From Diphasiastrum complanatum (taxonomy: Eukaryota; Streptophyta; Lycopodiopsida; Lycopodiales; Lycopodiaceae), in assembly GCA_029204225.1 (NCBI GenBank), contig CM055109.1, positions 2,712,145 through 2,776,144 on the forward strand: DNA of 64,000 bases. The letters are read 5' to 3'. The first letter of the stretch is position 1; every line of letters begins with the position of its first letter. The notes below the pieces were generated by a model that did not search any database, was not told the origin of the DNA, and saw only the letters and a program-made list of their open reading frames with translations. Both the position numbers and the translations under genes were made by a program. Below, piece after piece: positions 1 through 10,461 of the stretch.

Positions 1-179
1 TTTCAAGAGGGTAAATAAATAGTTACATTGTTTGGAGACAATTTTGTACATCCATGTGGGATGAGTTCATTTGCTAATGAAATGGAGATTTTTGATTCAC
101 AGTATGAAGCTTATTCTTTATTTGCTAGGCCAATTTTGGATTTATCTAAAATGCATCTAAGTAGCTGTAAATTGTCAAA

Positions 180-980
180 ATTCTTAACTCGGTAGACTTA
201 TTTCAGGAGCAAATTGAGAAGAATAAGTTACTGTCTGAATTCAAAGATGTATTTCCAGAAGAATTACCTCATCCAGATCGGTAGACCATAAGATTGAGTT
301 AATTCCAGGTAGTCACTCTATCTCTAGACAACCTTATAGGTTTTCTCAGAAAGAAGAGGTAGAGATTACTAAGCAAATTCAAAATTACCTGAAGATGGGT
401 CATATTCAGCCAAGTAAATCGCCTTGGGGTGCTCCTTTTCTTCTGAAAGCGAAGAAAGATGGAGGCTTCAAGATGTGTGTGGACTACAAAGGGTTGAATA
501 GAGTAACTATTAAAAATAAATATCCTTTGCCTCGTAGGGATGATCTGGTAGATCGATTACGTGGAGCTAAATACTTCACAAAGATAGATCTTAGAACCGG
601 ATATCATCAAATTAGGATTCATCTGGGTGACGTGCAGAAGACTGATTGTTGGACGAGATTCGGTCACTATGAATTTCTCGTGCTTCCTTTTTGGGTTAAC
701 GAATGCACCAGCTACGTTCCAACATATGATGAACGACCTTTTCCATCCATATCTAGGGAAGTTTGTGGTTGTATTGTTAGATGATTTTCTCATCTACATT
801 AGAACACTTAAGGAGCATTTGAGTCATCTTAAGATTGTCTTAGATATTATCAGACGAGAGAAACTCTATGCTAAGGAATCTAAATGTGAGTTCTTTAAGC
901 AGGAGTTGTTGTACCTTGGTCATGAATTTTGGATTAGTGAAAATAGGCCAAAAATTATGGTTTTTGTGAAGAGAAGTTAA
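180..980 (+). pseudogene. Ty3/gypsy reverse transcriptase fragment
   Basis: This is the start of a Ty3/gypsy pol RT domain. Seen: the stretch upstream of RT ([14 protein letters not shown] type, around 230-270), then the RT core [15 protein letters not shown], the MCVDYKGLN motif and [15 protein letters not shown]. The reading frame shifts near 640-700 and continues with [17 protein letters not shown] and the active-site block [12 protein letters not shown]. In gypsy RTs that block is normally YxDD; here the Tyr is Leu, so this copy is probably catalytically dead. Similarity stops near 980, before RNase H and integrase. There is no LTR next to it. A frameshift, a damaged active site and truncation at both ends make it a relic. 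The family assignment is secure; the lineage is not resolved. Confidence 0.85.
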
Positions 981-1390
981 TTCTACATCAAAGGGAAATT
1001 TGTTTTGGTTGAGGATTGTAAATTCATTTCACTTCTTAACTTTTGAATTTAATGAAGTAAAAGAAAAAGTTTTGCTAGCAACTCCTACCAAAACAATGGA
1101 TAGTTCTCCATTCCACATTGCTTCAAACATAGATGAGTAAAATTTGATAAATTTAAATGGAAATTTGCCATCAAATTTAGTAACGGTTAACTATGGGTGA
1201 TGATTATAGAAAACTAAAAGTGGGAACCAATATGAAAATGAAAACTTGGATGAGTTTTGAGTCATTTTCATGAGATTGAGTCTAAAAGTTTTGAACTTTT
1301 TTGGGATTTAAGCATATGAAGTTTGGATTGAGCTTATAATGGTCTTTTTCTAATTTTACTTTCATTGTTGATGCTTTGAAAACTAACTGC
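981..1390. other. AT-rich stretch, no gene recognised
   Basis: I see no reading frame with a known motif here and no LTR ends, PBS or PPT. It lies between a gypsy RT relic and two copia relics and is probably decayed repeat sequence. Confidence 0.4.
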
Positions 1391-1394
1391 TTTA

Positions 1395-1530
1395 TCCTTT
1401 GAGGTTGATAAACTGATCTTTGATGAAAATGATATCCCGGCTATTGAATATCTTTGACTCGATGGGATCGAACAACTTATAATAGGCTAGATCTGAAGTA
1501 GTGTAGTTGATGAAAATACACTTGAAAGAG
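1395..1530 (-). pseudogene. copia integrase C-terminal fragment
   Basis: On the minus strand a short frame reads SFKCIFINY, then YYKLFDPIESKIFNSRDII. This matches the copia segment after the integrase core (pattern KCIFVGYS...YRLYDP...SRDV). It is only about 45 residues long, ends at both sides without pol context, and points away from the copia gag fragment that follows on the plus strand. It is a small rearranged piece. Confidence 0.6.
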
Positions 1531-2470
1531 GTGGCTTCTTGTGCCTCATCCAAAGAGGCTTGGGATTCACTAAAGAACATTTATGAATCCAACACCACCT
1601 CTGATAAAGAATCAAGTACTCCAAAGCATGAAGGGAAATGGAGAAAGTGGACAAGATATGTCCTAAGAATCAAATCTTCAAACAAAGAATTGGACTCAAT
1701 TGGAGACAAAATCCAAGATTGAGAACTAGTACAGGTCATATTGAATGGACTTGGTGATGAGTTCACCAATCTTGTTTAAACATTTGTCATCCAAGACCAA
1801 CTTCCAACCATTGACAAGCTACATAATGTACTTGTGGCTGAGAAGAGCAGGATTCTACACCTCAAAGCTAGGATGGAGTCTATGTCACTACAAGGTGGTG
1901 ATAAAAAAGCAAATTTCACATCCAAAGGCAAAAAGAAGTCCCAACCATTTGAGAAGCACCAAGGCAAGGAGGCCGAGGGCAAGGATGGTGGGTCTACCTC
2001 CAAAGGGAAGAACAAGAACAAAGTCAAGCTGAATAGTTTCCTTTGTTGAAAGAAATGACACTTTGCTTCCGAATGTTTTAAGAAGAAGAATGCACAAGTG
2101 AATGAAGATCAAGACAACCTTGCACAAGAGGAGGAGGAAGAGGGTGGTTTCAACACATCCTTGATGGTAGCAGCAAATCCAACATTAATCAAAGAGACAT
2201 GGTGGATTGATAGTGGGGCTAGTTCCCACATGTCATTTAACAAGCACTTTTTCTCTACTTTACTTTCTTGTTTGATCCTAAGAAATCTATCTACACAACT
2301 AGTGATCCAGAATGTAAAATAGATGGTATTGGATCTATTCCATTATGCTTAGAATCATCTGAGAGGATAGATCTAGATAATGTATTCCAACCATTACTAA
2401 AAATTTTCTTAGTGTTGTGGACAATTGATGGATAATGAACTAGATGTACATTTCAAGAATGGAGTGTGTT
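1507..2470 (+). pseudogene. copia gag-protease fragment
   Basis: This is a decayed copy of the same copia family as the element at 20355. Seen: gag residues SSKEAWDSLKNIYES, VLRIKSSNKELDSIGDKIQD and a Lys-rich stretch. The CCHC knuckle is ruined: the first Cys is followed by a stop, with HFASECFKKKNAQ remaining. Next comes the protease site ETWWIDSGASSHMSFNKH with an intact DSG. Frameshifts and stops occur near 1600, 1720, 2048 and 2290. Compared with the 20355 copy it keeps the protease DSG that the other has lost. It ends abruptly at 2470, where a probable minus-strand LTR begins. Confidence 0.85.
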
Positions 2471-3290
2471 TGTAGTGGGTTTCTTTCCTAGCCTAACCTC
2501 AACCCAAGATCCAAGCAATCTAGCATTAGGGAGAAGAATTCAGTTGTCACGGGTAGGTTCTTCCCAAGGAAGCGATAGCATATCTCAGATTTCAACATGA
2601 ATGGAAGATCCACATCTATCTCTAACATCCATTAACCCTAAGCATTAACACTACACCATTAACACTATGATCCACAATGAAGATAGCTTACTCTTTCTTT
2701 CTCTCCCTTTCTCTCACAAAAAGCATAAGAAATAGCAATTGCAATAACATTCAGATCCAACAACCAGCAAATACAATAAAAGTATGCGAGAGGGAAGAAA
2801 AGTGATAGAGAGCAAGGACATTCACAAATCCATTCCATAAGAGAACCAATCTGCTTGTATTGAAATGAGGATATGAACATGAGGAGCAACTCGAGTTTGC
2901 CCCTATTTATAGCAGAGAGGAGGACCCTGGCCTCAAAATTCTAATGGCCCATTTCTACCTCCCTAGCTATTCAAACTTAAAAAAGAGTGGGAACTCATTC
3001 AATAATTGGAGGGAACTAATTTGAAATTGAATTTGAACCAATTTTGGTGGGAGACCCAACTTTATTCACTAACTTGACATTTAGGCCTGCAACATTAAAA
3101 GTCCCGCAAAAAGACCTACAGTCCTTTTATTGACTTTCTAAATTATCAAATAACTATGTGATCATCGGGTTGGACTTACACACATAGGGTTCCAAATCCC
3201 TCTCACTTATTAACTAGGGTTAGGGTTGCCTCGGGATCCGCAAACCCTCCAATAGTATCCCCCACCAAAATTGGTGGCGGTCCCATGACA
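2471..3290 (-). repeat. probable minus-strand LTR or promoter block
   Basis: The segment interrupts the copia gag fragment. Read on the minus strand it could run from TGTCATGGGACC (right end, 3290) to a terminal ACTACA (left end, 2471), i.e. TG...CA ends as in an LTR. It holds a TATA box on the minus strand (ctataaatagggg, 2901-2913), with pyrimidine-rich blocks near 2690-2715. No matching 5-bp target duplication was found (gtgtt on the left, cttgc on the right), so the right edge in particular is uncertain. No coding motif is seen. Confidence 0.4.
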
Positions 3291-3806
3291 CTTGCGAGAT
3301 GCAGTTACTGTGGACTTTTATTAGCATCATGTTAAATCTTTATTAAATGATACTGCACCTTCTCCATGAAGTCGAGTCGAGTAGTGTTGAAATCCAGCCT
3401 GTGTGGCAAAAAACACCTATGGGCTCCGACAATCCACTTTGAGGTTGTCCAAAAGCAGTGAATTGGGATTCTTAAGAGCCTCCCATCATGGTAGCATGAA
3501 AATATAATCTTGCGACTGGCATTTGATCTTTGACACTATCTGACGCCATTGGTTTATTTGGATCGAAAGCCAAGGTTGGAAGGCAATCATCCTATCGAGT
3601 AGCATAATTAATTATCCATTAAGGGGGAGTGTTAGGAATCGAAAGATTAATTACTTTATTGTAGAGGCCAGCCTGGGTGCTAGAAAGCCTATTTCTATTT
3701 TTAGTATATGTGCTATCTATTTCTAGTATAGGTACCTAAGTTAGTACCAATTTTGCTAGAATAGTATAGAGATCTATTTTAACCAAGTTAGCATAGATTT
3801 CTATTG
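3291..3806 (+). other. unresolved repeat DNA with PPT-like site
   Basis: No gene is recognised. At 3619-3629 the purine run ttaagggggag is directly followed by TGTTAGGAATCG, which looks like a polypurine tract plus the first bases of a 3' LTR on the plus strand. I could not find the LTR end or a second copy, so this remains a single-site observation. Confidence 0.35.
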
Positions 3807-4576
3807 TTAAGACTTCATAATTAGCATGGACACCAATAGAGTCAAATCTTTTGCAAATAGCGCCGATTGCCTCACTATCGGATCGGAAGAGTGTATATAC
3901 TCCCGCTGGTATGCTTGTAGTGCCCGGTGGAATCCACTGAAATCTCCCAACTGTAAGGTTGGTGGATTACTGGCCAATTTGGTGTATGGATCGTGATCTT
4001 GACCATGGCCACTCCCAAATGGTTTCACTTATTTCGTCGCAACATTGGAGCATAGTATGGATCTATGCCCAATTGGCGAGGGTAGCCACATAAATCTTGA
4101 TTGATTCTAGAGTTTTCTCAAAAACTATAGCTTTCCAGGTCGACTGCTCTCCCAATGCGGGTAACTTATCCAACTCTTTGTCGGTCTCTATTTTAGGTCT
4201 TAAATTTGATGACCCACCCTTGCATTAAGAAGCTCTGCATCTGGTCCTCGATGTTGATTGGTCTTCTAAAGAGGGGTCATGTTCTTAAGGTAGATGGACC
4301 TGATTGCGTTGCATGTGGAACTAGTTATACTTCTTCCACTTCTGGGACTCCACCCTGTTCCATGCTTGAATCAAAACATGTAGCCAATCTTGCTTGCTCT
4401 TGTTGTTGAGATGAGAATTGTGGCATCAGTGAAACAGAGATTTGTGGGTTGGACTCCAACACTTGAGAGGCAACTATTTCATAAAATTTAATAGTTTCTT
4501 TGGCCTTTGCCAACTCAGTTGAGACCATACCCTTGAACCTATCAAATTGGGTTTGAAAACCTTGCAGGCCACCCGA
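3807..4576 (-). pseudogene. decayed minus-strand coding region, unknown
   Basis: I do not recognise this protein. On the minus strand from 4576 the frame reads FQTQFDRFKGMVSTELAKAKETIKFYE, which looks helical or coiled. A second frame near 4215-4060 reads ETDKELDKLPALGEQSTWKA, and a third near 3990-3810 reads QWIPPGTTSIPAGVYTLFRS. The protein-like stretches lie one after another in shifting frames, as expected of a broken coding region. It is cut on the right by the LTR of element 1 at 4577. It may be part of an older element's gag or extra ORF. Confidence 0.3.
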
Positions 4577-5397
4577 TGTTGGGGGTATACCCAACAAAGT
4601 GAAAATAAATAAAATCCTCCAATAAAATGTGTTGCGAGGGCATGGCATCCTGCATGTATAAGCCCATGGCCCAATGAGCATGCAATTGAAGTTGTAAATA
4701 AAATAAACTTGACTTGGGCCTTGTAATTAAAATAAAACTAGAGGCCCAATGTCATTTTTAAACTTAGATATCACTTTTTAGAGTTGGGTCCAAATTGGGA
4801 CTCACATAAATCTTGTGATTTCTAATGTACTTTTTGTGGACCCTTGGATCAAGTTGGGTCCAAGATGAATGGTTAGGATCATTATGAATATTAGCCAATA
4901 AGATTGAGGGGCAAGGGCCTTCCCCATATTATAAAAAGACACCATTTGTACACTATTTCCATGCTTAATGAGAAGGAGGAAAGTCTACCATTTTTGGAAG
5001 AGAAGCATCCTCATTTGCTGTTCACTACTTGCTATTGCTCTTGGCTGTGTTTTCTATTGCTTTCTATTTCCATGTTTATTGTTTGCCATAGTGAATGTTT
5101 TTCCATTAGCAAGCATAAGGAGCATTTGAGCTAACCTCCACCCTCACTCTCTTTCTCTCTCTTTCTCTTCTCTTCTCAATCTCTTCTTCTCCATTCCTTC
5201 CCTTCAACCAAACTATGATGAATGTTAGTGTAGAGGAGTAGAGTTAAAAAAGGGGTAGTATAGTGGTGAGTAGAGTTAAGGGAGAAAGTAGGAAATTAAC
5301 TAAAAGTAGCATCTATGCATAGTTAGGCACATATCCAGTGATCTAACCTTTGTTGACAGGCAGAAAGGCTATACTACGAGAGATCTTCAACCCCACA
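4577..5397 (+). repeat. 5' LTR of element 1
   Basis: Runs from TGTTGGGGGTATACCCAACA, itself a short palindrome, to CCCCACA just before the PBS. 821 bp. A second, truncated copy is at 18196-18698. It contains a TATA-like site at 4926-4937 and a CT-rich run at about 5145-5200. Confidence 0.85.
4926..4937 (+). promoter_or_regulatory. TATA box of element 1 LTR
   Basis: tattataaaaag in the 5' LTR; the 3' LTR has ttttataaaaag at the same place (about 18547). It is the only good TATA motif in the LTR and would direct transcription into the element. Confidence 0.6.
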
Positions 5398-5398
5398 G

Positions 5399-5416
5399 TG
5401 GTGCCGTTGCCGGGAA
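5399..5416 (+). other. primer binding site of element 1
   Basis: TGGTGCCGTTGCCGGGAA begins one base after the LTR end. From memory of the families, this block is typical of Athila and Tat elements, and differs from the TGGTATCAGAGC (iMet) site used by elements A, B and the copia elements here. Confidence 0.75.
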
Positions 5417-6511
5417 TAGTTTCCACTAACTAGTTTAGTTGCATTTTAGTTATTTTCTTGCTTTTTAGAGTAGTTTAGATAGATTTTTGGGAGTTTAGAG
5501 TTAGTTTTCTGTATTTTGTTGTGTTTGGACTGTTCACAACTAGCGGAGGAGGTGTGAGAGGGTAGAGGAGGCCATGAACAACCTCTAAGGGCTTGAAACC
5601 CAAACCAATCATCCAAAAAACTCAAAAAAACATACCAATCTGCATTTTGGAGGGAAAAAGAGCCAAAAAAACTCATCAAATTTTTATATCTCCAGAATAA
5701 GTGGGACTTAACCCTTGCATGACTGGCAGCAGCTCCAGGGTACTGTCCTAGACCTGCATAGAAGCTTGAGAGGGTTAGTTCCAAGCATATTGTAAGAATC
5801 AGAGAAAAATCATAAAAAATTCAAAAAACCTTTGAAAAAATCCAAAAAAATTCAAATCTTCATAAGAATTCTCACAGAGCCCTCCGAAGTTCCATCTCAG
5901 TGAGACCAGGACACAGAGAAGCTTGCGAGAGTTAGTTTGATGATTAAGTGCCTGTGCGAGAGTTCCTAGTGAAAAAAAGACGGAAAAGTATCAGTGAACC
6001 CTCGCAGACAATGAAATTTTTAGTTGTAGTGGTCAAGAACTCTCGTAGAGGATTCTGAAGTTCCATCTTAGTGAGACCAGGACACAGAAGAGCTTGCGAG
6101 AGTTAGTTTGATTTCAGTGAGCAGAAAATTGGATTCAAGTGCTAAAAAGTCACTAGAAAGTGAATATCCAGCAAATCCTTCTAGTAAGAACTCTCATAGA
6201 CCCTCTCAATCGATTTCAAATGACAAATTAGATCAGTGATGAAGCCTGCGAGAGTTAGTATGAAGATCCGATGTAGATCAAGCACAAAAAGTGATTTTGA
6301 ACCCTCGTAGAGAGTGAAATTTTCACTTCTTGCGAGAGTTAACTCTCGGAGAGAATTCTACAGTGAGATCTGACCCAGATCCAACTATTGTGAAGCTTGT
6401 GAGAGTTACTTCCCAGAGATCTAAAAGATATCAAGTTTTTTACCTGCAAAAATAGCTAAAGAACCCTCGCACTGCCAACCCTCGCACAAGATAACCCTCG
6501 CAGACAAATCA
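5417..6511 (+). repeat. leader of element 1 with GCGAGAGTT motifs
   Basis: Non-coding leader between PBS and gag. The 9-mer gcgagagtt and its partner form aaccctcgca recur many times (for example near 5930, 6100, 6250, 6340, 6400, 6460-6510). A longer unit containing gaccaggacacagagaagc occurs at about 5886-5940 and again at about 6061-6115. The same motifs return near 14755-14955, on the other side of integrase. The complementary forms could pair in the RNA. Confidence 0.6.
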
Positions 6512-7770
6512 GTGGAAAGATCTGCATCAGACCCAGCTACTGTCAAAATCTCAGGTCAATCAGTGCAAGGAGTAAAACGTTATCAAGAAAAAACCACTGT
6601 AAAAGGCCTAAAATTCATTCCGACCGAGCAGATCGATCAGATCCTTGAAGATCCAGCCTGCATCCTACTGTATAAGCAAGATCCAATCACTTTGAAACCC
6701 ACCATTGGATGAATCTGAGCATCCGCTCTATCCACAGAACTGCTGTTGGAGCAAATGACAAAATTACACAAACAACAGATGGAGCAACTTACGGCATAGT
6801 TTGACCAGAAACTGAAGGCCTTACAAGGAACTGTAGCAGTAACTCCACATCAACCGGAATCAAACCAGCTGCAGTATCCTTGACGAGAAAATGTATGGTG
6901 TTTAGTATGCACGCAAAACCATACAATGAACGAGTGTCCAGTCCTAAAGCAAATTCTGAGACTGACACATAGATTCTGCCATCTGTACAATGCAACATCA
7001 CACGATACAACATTTTGACCGTTTAACCCTAGGGTTGTTCAACAGAAGAAAAGTCCTTATCAGACTTCTTATCCTTATCATAAAGGGGCGCCTAACGTGG
7101 TACCAAGGTACGGTGCACCCAATCAACCACAACTCATGGCCTTACCTACTCCATCAGGGCCAGCCAATCAACAAGTGGCCCATATAAACCTGACAGCAGT
7201 GGAACAAGAAATGCAAATGCCACCTCAACCTGAGCAGCAGAAGTGGTACAGACCAGATGAACCATTTATGGATCCTGCCATAAATGAATATGTTTCGGCC
7301 TATGCAGCTCAAACTCAACGTCAAGGTGAAGAAATTACGGCTGCTATGGATGCGGCGAGGGAAACAGAATTGTAGAATGTCTCTACAAGGGACAATATAC
7401 AACCTCCTGTCATGATTGCGGTTATGGACACTGTTTCAAGAATTGTCCATTTAAAACTGGAACCAGTTCACCTCTTAACCTCATTGCCATACAGCAATCA
7501 ACAGTTCCAGCGTAGATGCCATTGAAAGGTCGACAAGACCATGCTCCTGTGTTAGCTGTTACGCGAGCATAGAAGAGAAAGGAAGTGGCTCCCTCACCAC
7601 CACCATCGGTCACTGACGACCAACCCTCAACTTCAGCACCATATCCAAATGTGAGAGATGAGAGAAGACGGTACCAAAAAATAAGACACTGGGTACAAAA
7701 AGCACAAGAGGAGGAAAAAGAGCAAAAACGAAACAATCCCACAGAACCTCCAGTCGGCGTCGAATTGCCT
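6512..7770 (+). pseudogene. gag remnant of element 1
   Basis: Broken gag-like region in several frames. Pieces: a 66-residue frame from 6512 (PTEQIDQILEDPACILLYKQ); a Gln-rich stretch at about 7097-7375 (NQQVAHINLTAVEQEMQMPP); and a zinc knuckle CHDCGYGHCFKNCP at about 7412-7455, one residue short of the usual CX2CX4HX4C. Then follows APVLAVTRA*KRKEVAPSPP, the type of linker that follows the knuckle in Tat/Athila gags, and a charged helix (RYQKIRHWVQKAQEEEKEQK, about 7667-7726). Several stops and frame changes rule out an intact protein. The Retrotrans_gag core is not clearly visible. Confidence 0.6.
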
Positions 7771-7774
7771 TATT

Positions 7775-8384
7775 TTACGTGGATACAGTACCAGAATGGG
7801 CTGCCGATATTGTTGAATATCTAATGCGGGTCCAACCAGAAAACTCACTACCAAAGGCGGAACAGCGGAAATTGATCTTGAAGGCTAGACCTTATCAGCT
7901 GATTGTCGTCCAGTTGTACTGAAGAGGTCCAGACAGAATTCTTCGGTGGTGTATTCTTCCTCATGAGACCACCCAGATCATTTCCCTTTCACATGAAGGC
8001 ATGGGTGGAGGTCATTTTGGATCTGACATTACAGTTCGCAAGATCCTGCCAATGATTCATAAAGACACAGAGGAATACTTGAAAAAGTGCAATGTGTGCC
8101 AAAGGGCGAGGAGACCAACGAGATTGAACTATGATCTACTACACCCAGTCTTAGCCCAAGCACCATTCGAAAAATGGGGATTGGATTATATTGGTCCAAT
8201 TCACCTTGCAGCAAGGAGTTCCCAGTCTCGATACATAATTGTAGCCACAAACTACCTCACCAAATGGGTCGAAGCCAAGGCAGTAAGAGTAGCTGATGCT
8301 AGGACCACTGCCAAGCTCCTTTATGAAAATATCATTGTGACTTCGGATGCCCGGTGGAACTAGTCAGTGATCACGGAAGCCATT
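7775..8384 (+). pseudogene. integrase N-terminal half, element 1
   Basis: Starts in the linker between RNase H and integrase (FYVDTVPEWAADIVEYLM) with no RT or RNase H before it. One stop lies at about 7919. Then the zinc-binding region HEGMGGGHFGSDITVRKI and KKCNVCQRARRPT, and the catalytic core with the first Asp in WGLDYIGPIH and SRYIIVATNYLTKWVEAKAV. A frameshift near 8340 separates the second Asp block (LVSDHGSHF). The frame is cut at 8384 by element A and resumes at 13630. Homologous to the minus-strand fragment at 48250-48965. Confidence 0.88.
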
Positions 8385-9303
8385 TCTTGTAAAGCTAACT
8401 CGGGTGCACCCAGCGTGCCCTATAAGACTCACAAGGGTGACACTCTCTAAGGTCCCAGAGCAAGTTAGAATGTCAAGGACTGAGCCTCCGACCTGTGGTG
8501 AGCCTGTCAAGTAGTCACAAGTCATGAGCTAGCTCTGGAGCTCGAGTCATGGCCTAGTCAGGAAAGCAAGTTGATTCGGCCACCGGGACGGCTCCCGGGA
8601 CCCTTGTCCGGGAGCCAGACTGATTCTGCCAGGCTTGCCCGGCTTAATCAGCAAAATAAAAACTAAGTCCTAAAAAGCGTGCTTTACCAGAAAGCACTAT
8701 GTTTCAAACCAAAGGGGGTGTGCCAAATTACAGCAGAACTATAGGGGGAGTCTGGCAGACAGAAACTTGGGCAGCTCAACCAGCGCCAAGAATCCAGTCG
8801 CCAGGTCTCAGCTCCCTCTACCAGCACGAGCCAGGCACAATGCCCAGCACATGTTGGTGGCCCCGAGACCGGTCAGTCTATGTATGAATGTAACCTCTTC
8901 CAAATCTAATAAAGTTGATCCTTGGGGATGATTACCATTTCGGCTTCGCCTCCGGGACTTGTCCAAGTGGAAGGACCCTTACTACAACCTTTTTGCGTCG
9001 CTGGCGCCTAAGGGTCCCTGTCATCGACATGGGGCTTGCCGCTATGCCAATTGGTCAGTTTGGCGACCACCATGCCTTGGGTTTCATGTGTGGCTTGTCT
9101 TTGCCTTTGGTTACCTTTTGGGGACAGATTCTGAGTTGGCTTTCGGGTTGGTTGGAATTCCAGTTTTCTTAAGTTTGAATGGTTAAGCTTGTTACGTTTC
9201 TGAGTTGGCTTTTACGTAAGTGCATGATGGATGAATGTTAGACTTAAGCGCGTGTTGGGAAAACCGCTCAAGTCCCAGCGCCCTTTGAGGTGCCGGCGCA
9301 ACA
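8385..9303 (+). repeat. 5' LTR of element A
   Basis: 919 bp, ending GCGCAACA just before TG plus the PBS. Matches 12715-13629 with few differences. The LTR start (TGTTGTAAAGCT) is shared with element B and the LTR at 30151. Confidence 0.9.
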
Positions 9304-9305
9304 TG

Positions 9306-9318
9306 TGGTATCAGAGCC
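9306..9318 (+). other. primer binding site of element A
   Basis: TGGTATCAGAGCC, matching the 3' end of initiator Met tRNA, two bases (TG) after the LTR. The same two-base spacing is seen at 32431 and, on the minus strand, at 27181-27192. Confidence 0.85.
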
Positions 9319-9399
9319 GACTAGCCGGTCAGCTACGCAAGTCTCACAAGGATGGCCACATTTTGGAATTTGTCAGGACAACCGTTGCACAAGGTGTTG

Positions 9400-9790
9400 C
9401 CCACAGTGTAAGCACGGGTGCGTCCACGGTCGGGGTGGTCGGCAGAACGGGGGACTTGATGAGTCAAAGTGCTGCCCTCGAGGTGTAAGCACGGTCAGTT
9501 CTCGTGGTTTGGGCTTGGCGTTGTCTACACGTAGGACGGATGAGGCAAAGTGCTGTCTAGGTAGGTGAAAGCACGGTCTGTACCTTGTGGGGTGCGAGGC
9601 GACATATTCGAACTGTACGGGTTAACCATTGATACAGAGATGCTGTTCGAATTCGGGTGTAAAGCACGGGTGGTTAGCTGCCAGTGCGGGATAGCTGCCG
9701 ATCGTTTAGCTATAGGGGCTATCGACCAAAAAGTGGTGGGGCGTGACTGAGGCAATGTGCTGCTTAATGGTGAAAGCACGGATGGTTGGA
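9400..9790 (+). repeat. leader repeat array of element A
   Basis: Diverged tandem units, each built around g(t/a)aagcacgg: hits near 9411, 9486, 9570, 9660 and 9770. A companion motif is aaagtgctg or caatgtgctgc. The same units appear as a clearer array in element B (26334-27130, minus strand) and at 32530-32905. No protein similarity. Confidence 0.65.
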
Positions 9791-10125
9791 TGGATGTTTT
9801 CCCGTGGGCTAATTCTGTGATAGATTTGTGTGGGCGCGGTTAGGCAAAGGTCCTACGTCCGGTCTCAGGGGGGTTTGTGGCTTGAGAGGGATCCTCTGTG
9901 TTTGCTTTGGTTGGTATGTTCCGTTTGTTGTGTGCTTGCTTGGACACAAATGACCTAGTTCCTACTTGGCTCTCAAGTGATGTGGGCATGCTAAGTTTGA
10001 GGAGGGGATATTTTCACTGAAGCTGATTTGATGAAGAAGAAAAGAGAGCTGTGGGGCCCGGCCGACAGAAGGGAGAGTTTCAAATATAAAAAGAATTGAG
10101 GCGATAATCTGTTGGAAGTACACCT
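9791..10125 (+). other. leader of element A, no gene seen
   Basis: Between the repeat array and the first gag codons. No conserved motif or long reading frame. Confidence 0.4.
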
Positions 10126-10461
10126 ATGACTATAATGGAGGACCACCTTGAAGAGTTACGAGCATTGACGGACGGAGAAGAGCTGGCTCGAGAATACAGC
10201 TCTCGCATGCATCGAGATGGCACCAGGTCCAAGTCGAGAAAGAAAGAGCGTATGCACTCCACAGTGATGCCTCTCCAAGAAGATATGGGTGGCCCTTCTG
10301 AACCTACACCAAGAGATGAACCCTTGCCAGAGGCGCAACAGGACCTCTTTGAAGTGAAGATGCAGCAATACTTATCAAGCGCAATGACGGCTATGCTTAG
10401 CGAGGTGAAGAAGGACGCGAAACAGAAAGGAAAGAATGGCAAACATCCTTGCGAACCATGA
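10126..10461 (+). pseudogene. gag N-terminal segment of element A
   Basis: A 111-residue frame beginning METHIONINE at 10126 and rich in Glu, Arg and Lys (GEELAREYSSRMHRDG, KSRKKERMH). It overlaps the main gag frame, which starts at 10449 in a different phase. Its composition and position suggest it is the N-terminus of the same gag, separated by one frameshift near 10450. Alternatively it is an independent small upstream ORF. No known domain is seen. Confidence 0.45.
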